From Neopestalotiopsis rosae (Eukaryota > Ascomycota > Sordariomycetes > Amphisphaeriales > Sporocadaceae): a stretch of 64,000 bases of DNA. Position 1 is the first letter of the stretch, and each line of letters begins with the position of its first letter. This document shows positions 20,159-31,435 of this stretch, piece by piece. The notes under the pieces were generated by a model that was given only the letters and a program-made list of their open reading frames with translations, did not search any database and was not told where the DNA came from. The position numbers were made by a program, and so were the translations under genes. The stretch is taken from NCBI GenBank assembly GCA_023078685.1, contig JALGAS010000006.1, positions 1,984,001 through 2,048,000 on the forward strand, written 5' to 3'.

Positions 20159-21764
20159 GTGTGTTGACTAGCACGGGATGCAACCATGATTAGTTACCGC
20201 TACTTTGTTTGAAATTTTGCTCTGGCGTTGCTGGGATGTTTAGAGAGGAGAAAAGGATGATTCGATAGCGGCTTATAGATACTTCACCTGAATAATCCAC
20301 TCAGTGGGTGGTTATACCTCGCCCAATTCAGTGTATATAGATTGCCGCAGAAGATGGCATTGTATACATGCACGTCGTTAAAGCACAAAAAGAAATAAAT
20401 TTCAGCTGATATACGCATTTTACATGTGTCAATATATATATCCAACGTGGGCATGTCTAGAATGACTGGCAGGCCACTGAGATTTCTTGGTCATGTCCAG
20501 CCAGCATCCATATGGAATGCTCTGATCAGGAGTATGTACTCGAAACCTCGTGAACATACTGATTAAACTGCAAGGGCAAAGAGCCGCTCCATCAATGGCG
20601 AGAGAGCGTTTTCCAAAATAAGTTACATCCTTGCCTCAAGGTAGTTGCAGCTCTGGCTGGCATGCTTATGGTTTTTTCCATCCTCGTACTTGCCTTGCGT
20701 GACTTCAGAGTCTGTATACTTATTTGCTCGACCAATTCGCCTTCAGGTCAACGTCAGGACTCTGATTATTGACCTAGGTAATGATCAATGTCATCGCAGT
20801 ATAGGAGATCTCTAAATTCTAATTTTGGGGCACGGGTTTACGTGTACTCAAAAGCTCGATATCTCTTTACCGTCGGCGCAGATTTTGTTTTCAAAGTCGC
20901 TCAAGGAGACACTACCAATATTACACATAAGCGCACTTCTTTGCTCTACTGCACATATCCTTCTCATGAACCGAGGAAAGATGACTGAGCATTCCACGTT
21001 TCCAATCAGAAAACGCCGTGAAAGAATCTTTGTTGCCGTGTCGTCCAATGTTATATTCGGCGCCTCGAACAGCCTCATGCCTCACTGCAGATACATATCA
21101 CTTTGTCATCATACCATGCTTCGTTCGGTAGAGAAATTAGCACACGTTGCAAGAGATCGAGGGTCGGTGTGCTCAATGGCTTAAATCTATCTATCAATAA
21201 TTGGCACTAGAAGAGCTCATTCCATTTTCTTCGCATAATCCTCCTCCTCCTCCTCCACAGATGTCAGGCAGGGATCGGCTCCTCAAAAAAACAAGTCCCC
21301 ATTGTGGCTTGAATTGAGAAATCATATCAGATTGGGGAAGGATTCCTCGACGGGGCCGATTTAGGGGTCCCTGGGGTGTTGGGATCATATTTATTGGCAT
21401 AACTTTTATTCCACAGAGACTATAACGCAAATAATATATTGAAACTAAGTAAGTAGAAAATAAATTATAGATAAAAGGCTGGCCTCGAGAATTCCCTAGG
21501 TACATTGGAAAACAAACAAGGCGGGCGAAACGGGGAAATGCTGATATTGGTCTCGCCACCAAGGAAAGCCCGCGGGGCCAACAAATGCTTGTAGCGAAAC
21601 CGACGTCATGGGACGAATATCTCTTTACAGTAAAACGGGCAAGCAGAAAAGGAAGGATTTAGCAACGTCCGCATAATGCCGAAGAGCGCATCAGAAAAAA
21701 AAGAAGGGCTGAAAGTAGGTTCGGGGGTTTCGATAAAAAAAAAAAGTCCATAAACCACTATATT

Positions 21765-21787
21765 GACGACCGCAAGTTGCGGTCGTC
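21765..21787. repeat. 23-bp perfect palindrome
   Basis: GACGACCGCAA and its reverse complement TTGCGGTCGTC flank one central G. The centre contains CCG-N7-CGG, a spacing that Zn2Cys6 regulators can bind. The sequence could also fold as a tight hairpin. Confidence 0.6.
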
Positions 21788-22871
21788 GGTTTTCGGGAAG
21801 GGCGTTGGAAGAGATAGGATTCCAAAATACCCACCCTTGCGCAGATCTTCATGCACACTCAGCTTTGGTCTTCGCTTAAGCTGATGTAGCCCTTCTTTTT
21901 TTTTTGTGACCAGGGTCTCTTCTCCTTTGGGGGCTAGGTCGGCGGTCAGAGATTCTAGCTTATTATTTTATTTCTTCGATATAGAGACCTGCCGGCCCCT
22001 ACATTGGTTATTTCAACCTCTCGAGATTTTACAGTGCTGACCTTTTACATGAGATGTAGCTCCTTGCATTCTGTCTAGTAGTCGTTGAGTCGTTTGTTTT
22101 TTCTTGTCAGGCAGCACCTTTCTCCTTTCTCAAAAGGACAAAAAGTTTATTATACTACAAGGCAACGGCCTCGAGACTATTCTTAGAATATAAGCGAGAG
22201 GGGAAAAGAGAGCTGAGGCTGAGATTCCACGCAATCAAAACGTGAATATGACCGCTCAACCTTGTGTGTGTCTCTGCTCGCGGCTGAAAATCGTAATGAT
22301 CATAGAAGTCTTGAATCACCGACAGAAAAGGAAGGTGCCCTTTGACACACACGGACTTAGGCATTCGGAGGTTCAAGAGGATTCTTTTTCTCTAAGTCCG
22401 AAAACTGGAGGCCGGAAAGCGTGGCGGTTTGTATTATTCATCAATCAGCTTAGAAGGGTTTGCAAGAAAGGAAAAGCAATCGGCTATGCAGATACTGTCC
22501 ATATAGGGTAACTGCGTGTAAGTAGGCGTTTTCCGGCAGAAGTATGCACACAAAAAAAAAAAGGCCCATATAGTTGGGGCGCATTTCGATCTTTGCTTGT
22601 ATGTAAGGTCAACTCAGCCTGACGATTTCTGTTCGTTGCGAAATATTGCGATGATCAGATTGGCCGAAATACGGATGAGAGAGAGAGTCTCTTGACATGT
22701 TCTGGAATATGAAGCGACGAATCAGATAATGGTAATTCGTCCCTTTGAACAGTCATGCAATTGGCGGCCTTGAATGCAGCAGCTCCCGTGCTTGCCGTAT
22801 GTAGGTGATCCCTCTCAGACGAGGGGCCAGATGTGGGTTGGGCCCAAGAGAAGGGTTGCTGGACCGCGGTC

Positions 22872-22872
<1 letters not shown>

Positions 22873-22904
<32 letters not shown>
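22873..22904. repeat. (TG)16 microsatellite
   Basis: Sixteen uninterrupted TG dinucleotides in non-coding sequence; likely to vary in length between isolates. Confidence 0.9.
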
Positions 22905-22905
<1 letters not shown>

Positions 22906-25900
22906 ACTTTTTTTCGCGGGTTTAGGATCTTAATCCTTCAGGTTTGCATTGGTTGGGTTCGTTTGCTTGTTTGAAGCTGGGTTTAGCTGCGGAGACGGTT
23001 TGATGCGTCATTGTTCAAGCCACTCGGACGGAGAAGGAAGAAGAAGGATTTCTAAGAGAGAGAGGCACGCTACGACTCCATAGGCGTGTTGGCAATAATA
23101 CAAGGCGGATTTATCTCCTCCTACCTTAGCTACGCACCGCATGCGCCATGCAACCACCCGCCCGAACGCGCAGCTGCGATGACATGATATGATCTTTTTG
23201 GCTCTCAAAGACAAGTGAAGTGCGTTGAGCTGCCAGTGGGATAAGAAAGAAGACGAAGAAATGGTGGGCTGACCCAAGCCTTTTCGAAGAATTTCGGGTT
23301 GCTCGAGCGTCTTTCGTAGGAACAGTAAGATTATAGTATCACCCACACCCGGAATCCACAGCCCATGCTCAATTTTGTACGACCTAAGGAAGAAGTGTCA
23401 GTGGCCCTGCCGTAAAATCGATCCCTGGCCCCCACAATAGACTAACCAGTATCTGATCTACGTTAGGCAGTTACCGGCTTCGTTACTCCACCACTTCTTT
23501 CTTCTTCTTTACCCCGATGCTGGCTCCGATCTGTCTGTCCAGGGGGCTTTTTCATCCGAACCTGGGGTTGAGAATTATGCATTATCGATTTCTTGACTGC
23601 CATTCCAGATCTCAGAACAGAGACCAAATAATGGGGCAGACCTCCATCATTACTAAGGCGTCATGTTTCTTGTAGATCGATCTTCTTCCGTCACAAGTGC
23701 GATGCTTGGAAACTGGAGATGCGTCTCGTCTGACTACAGAACGACGACGAGGTTATAGTCGATGCGCAACCTCCATGTTTCTTTGCATTGATGGTTTCCA
23801 TGGAAACAATATACTAGTAAGTAACATTGTCTCAATCACTCAATGCAAAAAAAAGGGTCGAGGGCCTTGAGTTTACCATGAATCATAGAACAGACAAAGA
23901 CGCTGTACGACCATGGTTGATTAGTAGTCCATCATGTTGCACATTCAGCCATTCCATTTTGACAGTAATATCCGGTAACGTTTGCCATTTGTCTTGAACT
24001 CTGAAGCCGCCCAATGACATGTGTCAAATATACTTGGTTGGAACTTGACACAACGGGGTCGCAAATCTTCCCTGCTTAACAAACTTTGCAAACTCGTAAC
24101 AACAGCTTCTTCTTTACTGCATCGTGCGGAAAGCTCTGTATCTTTGACTCGCAACTTATTGTATATAGAGAAAACAAGAAGGAGGAAGCTTGTCGTCCGC
24201 GCTTGTTCCTTGCCTTGACAGGTCCTCCCCGTTGGAACTCTATTTCGACGAATTGTACTCGTGGCATCTAGCGCTTGCACTACATGAAATAATCGTCTCC
24301 TGCTTTCTTTTCGTGTCCTACTTGCTTTCTGGACCCATAACCAAATATTCAATGGTTCGAGTAGCGGGCGATATCTACGCAGTTTGAAAGGGACCCCAGC
24401 AGTTTACGGTGTGGGCTTTGGAGCTGACTGCCATCTGGGGGTTTTCGAGAACAGCTGAACATTATGCATTGATCATGTGTTTTTTATTTGGGTCGCCATA
24501 TAATCGCAAAAAAGATATATTGATTACAAATGTGGGAGAGAAAGAAAAGAATCAAAATGTATCGCTGGGGCGTAGAGTTGGGGTTACACCGGCTGAGAGG
24601 TCTTGCAGCTTGCATCAAAGCGGGAAAAAGAGATATGATGTGTACTCCATACCTGCATTCTCATACATGCATGCATCCAAGACCCCTCTCTCAACCGTCG
24701 AACCGGACGTGCATACACATATGTGAAAAAGAGTCTGCCTGATGAGATTGAAAGGAGGCAGAGATTGGATATGCGTGTTAAAGTTTGCGCCTCTTTGGAG
24801 GTACGGCCGCGTTTCCGTTCTTTTTTGCTTTATTTGGTTTTTCCCTTTTTCTGCCCTTGATGACTTGCATCAAAATGTGGCGCACATTCGAGAGATCTTT
24901 GTCTTGATCATTTCATTAGTCCGGCGTGACCTTTCAGTCAAAGATGCGAAATCCTGCCCTCCTTGTCCTTGTGATGTGTTCAGCATGGGGTGGAAGGAAT
25001 TCATTCTAGCCATTCCTTCTCAAGTTCACAGTCACGCGATCAACGAGAACGGGACCGAGAACTCATGAAGAATATTGCGCAAGTCCACTGGCGTATCCGA
25101 TCAATTGGAAACAAGATGGTAAAGAAAACCAAAAGGTCCTTCTGAAATAAGTAGTATTTCGGCAAATAAACTAACAAAAGAAATGTCAGAAAAATCATAA
25201 TGACACTTGGGCGAGCACAGCCATGCAGTGACACATCAAGACTAGCCCTCCTTGGGACTCTCCGACAATCATCTCATCCTCTATTACTTCGTACGCGCAT
25301 GTAAGATGGTGCGCTTCAATGTTTTATCAACTTCAAGATCCTTAGCCCGTAGAACGCCACACCCGAATCCGAAACAGGAATAGGAAGGGTTGGGTCTGTT
25401 TTTTCTAGAAAGTTGTTTGGATTATAAGTCATGTCATGTCCTTGTCATGCATTCCTTCGGCACATAGGGCATCGCAAAGGAAGATTTAATGGGGTCTTGG
25501 TGAATTAGCGAATTAATAAAAGAAAAGACCAAGGATCGAATGGAAGATCTGGGCACTTTTATGTCTCCTTCGAAGAAACCGAATGCGGGAAATGGGATGC
25601 AGGCGTTTGTTTTTTCTCCAGGGTATCACATCCTATGTTGTCATACAGGCGAATCTCGCTTTCTGTGCAAGGGTTCCCATCTGGCATTTCTGTGCATCTT
25701 TTCCTAGATCAATCGGCACTGGGATTTCCTTTGACAATCCCCATCTGTCTTGGTCTTTTGGTTTGTTCCGGGTAAACAACCTTGGAATCCATCGTTTCTG
25801 ATTCCTCCATTGAAATAATGCCATGGTGTTTCTGTTGATCTCCTTGGCGTATAGCAGAAAAAGCGACAGTTTGATTTTCTTTTAGTTTATTATGACACAT

Positions 25901-26855
25901 TTACTTCACGTCACCCCATCATTCGTCAAAATAATCCTAGATCCCCGACCGACTGTTTTCTCTTGACATAGCCACAGACAATAGAGTTGACGACGTTTTT
26001 TTCGCGGGTCCCACTTATTCCCATACAGTACGGCGACCGAAGGATTACTGAGACCGCTGAAACAAAATCGTGGAGAAAGAGGCTCTTTGATCGCCCTACT
26101 TTTATTTTTATTGCTCATTGTATACCTACTGTGTACTTAAGCACGTTGTCAAGATTATCATCCCAATTGTCGATCGCAAGAATATCGAGTAAGTTTCGCC
26201 GTGTAGTCATCGTCATATCTCAGGGGGTTGCTCAGCCCAAAAGCGTACGCTCACGATTTTGACGCGAAGCACCAGTGCTTACATGAGAACTCCAACCCGA
26301 GCGGAGGAGGGGGGCTTCTATTTCTAGGCCACCCGCTAGATAGTTAGTACTGCTGATGAATAGTCTCCGCAATGTGTCAACCATGTCACAGATGAGAAGA
26401 AGAGGAAAAAGCGGTAATGCTGATAGAACAGGGTGGTTGGCCCTAGTGTTGAATATTCATTGGGCTTGGTCGTGATGGAATTTCCATTAACGACCAAGGT
26501 AAGATGGCTATCTACCAATGCAATGCCATGCATCATGCTTTGCCCCGTAAACATCATGAGCCCGTAACCCCGTCCATCTGCCTGTATCCTCCTATCCAAA
26601 TGTATGGAGAGCTTGTCTAGCCTGACTTGCAGGCGCTTCGATCCATGTTGCCGTAATACGCCCTGATCTCCTGATCCCCTTTGTAAATGCAAACCCTGTA
26701 TAAACCGCCTGTATCCATTATAAACGCCTTTAGGTATCATGAAGAGAGCTGCTGTTGGGCATGCTCTTCTAAGAAATGAACCGCCTGTTATATCAAATTT
26801 TTCAAATCGGAAAACCCCAGAACACCATGCTTGTTGTGAAAATGCTGCTGATGAT

Positions 26856-28001
26856 TTATCGCACTGAAACACCGCTGCCGAACATTCGTCCCCACATTCC
26901 TCGTCCCGTTCTTGCGCGCTTGGCTTTGCTGCCGCCGTCTTGCATCTCGCGAAGCTCCTCGACACTGATCTCGTAGGGGAGCAGGTGATCGTCCTTGCGG
27001 TAATTCCTGAGCGTGGCCGGCTGTGGCATGTCCAAAACAACCTCAACAGGCGACTCGTAAAGATCTCCATCGCCATAGACATAGGGATCCTCTGGAACCG
27101 AGATTGGCGTGCTTGACCGCGAGTGCTGTCGGGAAGAGATTGAAGAAGCATACGAGCTGCTTGAGCTTGCTCCTGAGCTGTAGGCCAGACCAGGAGGAGT
27201 GTAAGCATCGTGGACCATGCGGACAGTCTCTTGCTCGGGGAGAGCAGGCTGTCGGGATCTTGAGCTGCCGCGCGAGCTGGGAGGGCTGGGGAACTGCGTA
27301 GCAGCTGCCCAAGCCTCGGCTTCCCTCTGCTGTCGGAGGGCCTCCTCCCTCTTGCGCTGGATGCGGCGGGCATACTTGGCGTCAATCTCGGCACGGATGG
27401 GGGCCAAGAAGACATCCAACTCCCGGTAGAGGTCCTCCTCGGTAATTCTGAGCTCCCAGTTGAGCAGGAACAAGAGCTGCTTCTCCATCAGGTTGACTTC
27501 GTTGCGAGTGAAGCCAAATGAGCAGCCATCGGCGTTGACGTGGCTGTAGTTTGCCCAGTGCTTGTTCTTGGGCGAGCTGTCATTGAGGTACTTGGCTGCG
27601 AGGATGAGAGCAGCCAGGAAGATGCGGTGAGATGTGCATCGCAGGCCCTTGGCCATGGGCTGAAGGTGCGACTTTAATCTGGTCAGGTAGACCAATGTCG
27701 ACATCAAGGTGGGGACCTGAACGTTAGAAGAAACGACAAGTTGAGTGATGAACTCCTCGAGTGTTGGCATAGCACTGTCCTCAGCACGAATGGCCCTTGG
27801 CGAAGGTGTCCGAGGTGGTGTAGGAGGCATGTGCTGTGACGATGGCGGTGGTGGCGGCATCATGTGAGGGTCACACTGAATAACATCCTGTGCGGCCTGG
27901 GCCAGATATGAAATCATGGAGCTGTCGACTGGTTGATACACAAAGTGCTCCAGAGAGGCGGCATTGAGCTCAGCCATGGAGAGCCCCGATATCGATGCCA
28001 T
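26856..28001 (-). CDS. pcl1: Pho85-type G1 cyclin (Pcl1/Pcl9-like)
   Basis: Single exon, 381 aa from the ATG at 28001 (MASISGLSMAEL). The cyclin box at about residues 85-195 is clear: PTLEEFITQLVVSSNVQVPTL, LVYLTRLKSHLQ, CTSHRIFLAALILAAKYLND, KHWANYS, FTRNEVNLMEKQLLFLLNW. This pattern marks Pcl1/Pcl2/Pcl9-group cyclins that partner the Pho85 kinase in G1 and polarity control. A PPPP and TPPRTPSP stretch lies before the box, and a Ser-rich tail with TP/SP sites follows. The frame is open for 64 codons further upstream without an ATG; that part is CA-repeat and pyrimidine-rich leader, not protein. The gene is isolated: about 6.7 kb of gene-poor DNA on its 3' side and 11 kb on its 5' side. The paralogue within the Pcl group is uncertain. 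Confidence 0.9.
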   Translation of the reverse strand: MASISGLSMAELNAASLEHFVYQPVDSSMISYLAQAAQDVIQCDPHMMPPPPPSSQHMPPTPPRTPSPRAIRAEDSAMPTLEEFITQLVVSSNVQVPTLMSTLVYLTRLKSHLQPMAKGLRCTSHRIFLAALILAAKYLNDSSPKNKHWANYSHVNADGCSFGFTRNEVNLMEKQLLFLLNWELRITEEDLYRELDVFLAPIRAEIDAKYARRIQRKREEALRQQREAEAWAAATQFPSPPSSRGSSRSRQPALPEQETVRMVHDAYTPPGLAYSSGASSSSSYASSISSRQHSRSSTPISVPEDPYVYGDGDLYESPVEVVLDMPQPATLRNYRKDDHLLPYEISVEELREMQDGGSKAKRARTGRGMWGRMFGSGVSVR

Positions 28002-31000
28002 GTTTGTTGTGTGTGTATGTGTATATATGCGATGTATGAAAAAGAGAAAAGAAGGGTGAGAGCAGATGTGTGTGTGGAAGCTGGCTAGTGTATATAGTAG
28101 CGAGCTTCGACAACGACAACAACTACTATTACTTCCTTGTCGCAATCCCAAAGCAAATAGGCGAGGGTGGGTTGGTGTGGTACCAAGTAGCAATGATTGA
28201 AAATCAAAAGAGACGTGAATGTCGAATATGAAAATCCGGGGAAAGGAGGTGAGGAAGCGGGAAGGCGGTTGGTATTATAAGAAAGAGAAGCCAAACGACA
28301 AAGTTGCACTACTAGGTAGTAGCATGTATGACCCGTCAAGGGTTGAGTGCGGTTGAGTTGAGAGCGGTGGGTGTGCAGGTACTTCGCAGTAGTAATGCGT
28401 GTCACGAGGGCGGTGTCTCCAGACTAGAGGTCCGAAGTACCCAGCAATGTATAGTCTTACCCAAAGGGGACTAGAGGGGGACACCACGGCACTGAAGGTC
28501 AGATGGCTAAGGCAGGGCGCGAGTTGTGCGCTGGATGATAGGATGGGGTGGGGGATCCAGAACAGATCCGCCTAGAGCCACAGTAGTTATGCGTTGTGTG
28601 TCAACCGGGGGGCACGATGCGTAAGTGGGTGACGCCAGTGTGGGCGAGGCTGAGCCCCGTCGCAGTTGGGAATGGTTGGGCTTGGCCGTGATCGCCGTCA
28701 AGTGAGTTGACTGGCCTGGGCTTTTCTCTCTGCTGCCTTTCTGGCCACTGCTTTGCTGAGGGGGAGGGGTCCCTGATTCACTGCTAACAAGCACCTGCAC
28801 CTGCACAAGGGCTGGTCAACAAAAGAGTTGCTTGCTGCTGGCTGCTGGCTGGCAGGTACGCAGCAGGGGCAAGTTTGCTGTGCAGGGTGGTTTTTGTTCT
28901 ACGCAGGGGGTCCTAGGCGCAGAATTGTGCAGAACGAAATACGGAATCAACAGGATGCCGCGGATTTTGTTCTGGGATGGGGATGCGGGTTCGGTCAATT
29001 CGGCCTTGTCCGTTTTGTACGTCCGCGTTTTTTTCTTGCTGCTCCCTCGTTTTCGCTTTCCTTATGGGATTGGGATTGGGGGATCGTGACGGGAATAGAC
29101 TTTTTTGTGGTTATATTACGCAGTGTTGACTATCCAAACTCTGCGGCCGTCCCGAATGGATTGATGCGAGACAGTAGAAGATACCGAGGTGCCGGGTCTT
29201 AGAACTGTGGCGCAATGGCAAGGACCGGGTGCAAGAAAAATGCTTTTTTTCTTTTCTCCAAATAAAGCCAACTCAGTCAGCTCTTCAGCTCGAGTCGCGA
29301 CTTTGGGGACAGATGCGTCTGTTAGCGTAGCGTAATGTGCAAAATCAATACGTGCAAGCGGCCGCGCGCAGATTTGTGCAGTATTGACCGAATTGGTTGG
29401 TTCTTTTTTTATGGCAACCGTCTTATCAATAAAGAAGATGCGTTTTTGGCAACAATAAAGCTGTCAATTGTTGCGGGCCAAAATGATGCAAGAAGCGATA
29501 ATCCAGATCCTCGATGCGATCAGTAGTTTGCGACGTAATTGTCAATTGAAGAGGCCAAAGAGTTCCAGCTGGTCCTCTTTTTTTTTCTCGTATTTCTGGA
29601 GTGGTTGAATTTGATTTGGGGATTCCGGAGCCAGCGGATCAAAAGTGCTGAAGTGTAGTTGCCTGAAAAAGAATGCTGATATCGTATTCCAGATTATCCA
29701 GTGCCAAGTTGCTGGGCTGGTAGATCCAAGGAATTCAATAGAAAGATCGTGACTGCTGAATGACAACTGTGAATGATTGACAACGACGATCCTGGTATCC
29801 AGTCAAGCCAGCAGTGATGCGTATCGTGTGTAATAGAGAGTGCTGCTGCGTGGCAAGGCGAAGCCACAAAATGCCGGGGGTTGGTTAATGCTTGTGGAGT
29901 TGGGTCCCGGAGGATCGCTGGGCAGATCACGGGGCGGAAGGCGACAAAGACGCGCAAATAACCTCGTAACACGGAGGGCTGGGTAATGAATGTTGACAGT
30001 TGAGAAAACTTGCAACCTGTTCGTTTCAAAGTCCGGTTGTCGGTAGTAGAAGTTGAAATAATTGCTGGTTGCACAGCCTGTTTCTATATGTTCTGCCTTG
30101 CGTACGAACTCGGGCGAAGTTCCAGTATGTTCCTGTTGTGTTGTAGCTGCTGCTGAATCCTGGCAGGGCTAAGGGATGACAATAGTGTCGTAAATGATTG
30201 GATTGATGCTTGACGAAGCGGAATAAGGGCAAACGGTCCCAAGGATGAAAAGAAAGATGGATGAATTCCGACCAAGAATGCAGAATGCAATGGATTATCA
30301 AAAAAGGTGTGTAGGATATGCTGATACTCTCAAGACTAGCCAGCAGTCTGAGATTGATCGAGGTATATCGTAAGCTCGTGACGGGAGAGTACGTGGCTTG
30401 GATGTATCAAGTAGAGAAGCCTAGCGGTTTCAATGTTCGTTTTCTGCCTGTCAAATTCAGATCTCCCTACAACGCTGCCGAATGAGCTAGGGATACACGT
30501 GAATTGGACAAAAGAAGGGCAAATGTCGATGAACTAGTTCCGCTGTTTAAGGGCTGACGCAAGATTGCGATGGGAAAAAAAGAAGTGATTCATGAATATG
30601 CCGTCGGAATCTGAATTAGATATACCCTCTTTTTTTTCTTTGCTTCTTTGCTTTCTGATTCCGCCTCTTATCCCGCGCGCGATTACGCCGTCCAGTGGTT
30701 AGGTATCCTACAATAGTACAGAGAGGCAAAGCCTAGATTGCTTCCATTCCCTTTCGAGGTTCGCTGTCTCTACTCACCCTGCCCAGGCCCAAGACAATTG
30801 GCCCAGAGAGATGCCAAAAGCGTCTGGCTCACCCGCGCCGCCCAGAAGCTCCCCCCTATATGTGCTTGGTGTACCTGCAACAGAACCCAAGGGCTGAGGG
30901 TTTTCCACGATCGTGAATGGCTGAAGGTGCTGCGATGCGCTGCATGATCTCCCTGATTGAATGATAGATGGGCGACTGCTATTGCAGGCGATCCATTGGT

Positions 31001-31405
31001 GGGAGTGGCCCAGAGCGAGCGAACATGAAACGAGCGAAGAGGCCTGAGGGCCCCACCTCTCTCCCTAAAGGGCCGCAACATGCAAAGAAGACTCGGCAAG
31101 CCACCGCAAGGTATCTAACCTATCTCTCTACAATTCGGGATTAGGCGAGCGGTTCTGGCTTTCAGTGCGTCTCGTTCAGGTTACTGGTCCACCAGCGCAT
31201 CCGTTGCGGGGGCCGGCGACAAGCAAAAACAAGTTCACCTCTCTACCAATCATTCAGCGACAACAATAGAAACACCAACCTCGACAGGGAATCGGAATTG
31301 CTGCTCTCTAGAACTTTACCAATCTCATCGGCGGCCAGCTGCCAGGCCAAGACACACGGTATTTTTGGACGCTGATCTGTATGAACAGGCCGGCCGTTGG
31401 CGGGT

Positions 31406-31435
31406 GTACTGTACTGTACTGAACTGTACTGTACT
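31406..31435. repeat. GTACT pentanucleotide tandem repeat
   Basis: Six tandem GTACT units; the fourth is GAACT. Non-coding. Confidence 0.85.

Larger units (their letters stand above)
20159..26855. other. Gene-poor 6.7-kb interval between two converging genes
   Basis: Both flanking genes (srp40 plus, cyclin minus) end towards this interval, so it is not explained by their promoters. I find only short ORFs with no domain, weak starts and no spliced continuation. It contains a (CTC)6 tract (21240-21257), a 23-bp palindrome (21765-21787), a (TG)16 microsatellite (22873-22904), ACCTAGGTA elements (20772-20780, 21495-21503) and many A/T homopolymer runs. It may hold long 3' UTRs, a non-coding RNA gene, or remnants too decayed to recognise. 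Confidence 0.45.

Noticed and set aside
26336..27415. 359-aa minus ORF overlapping the cyclin
   Set aside because: Different frame from the cyclin box; the overlapping cyclin frame has clear homology features.
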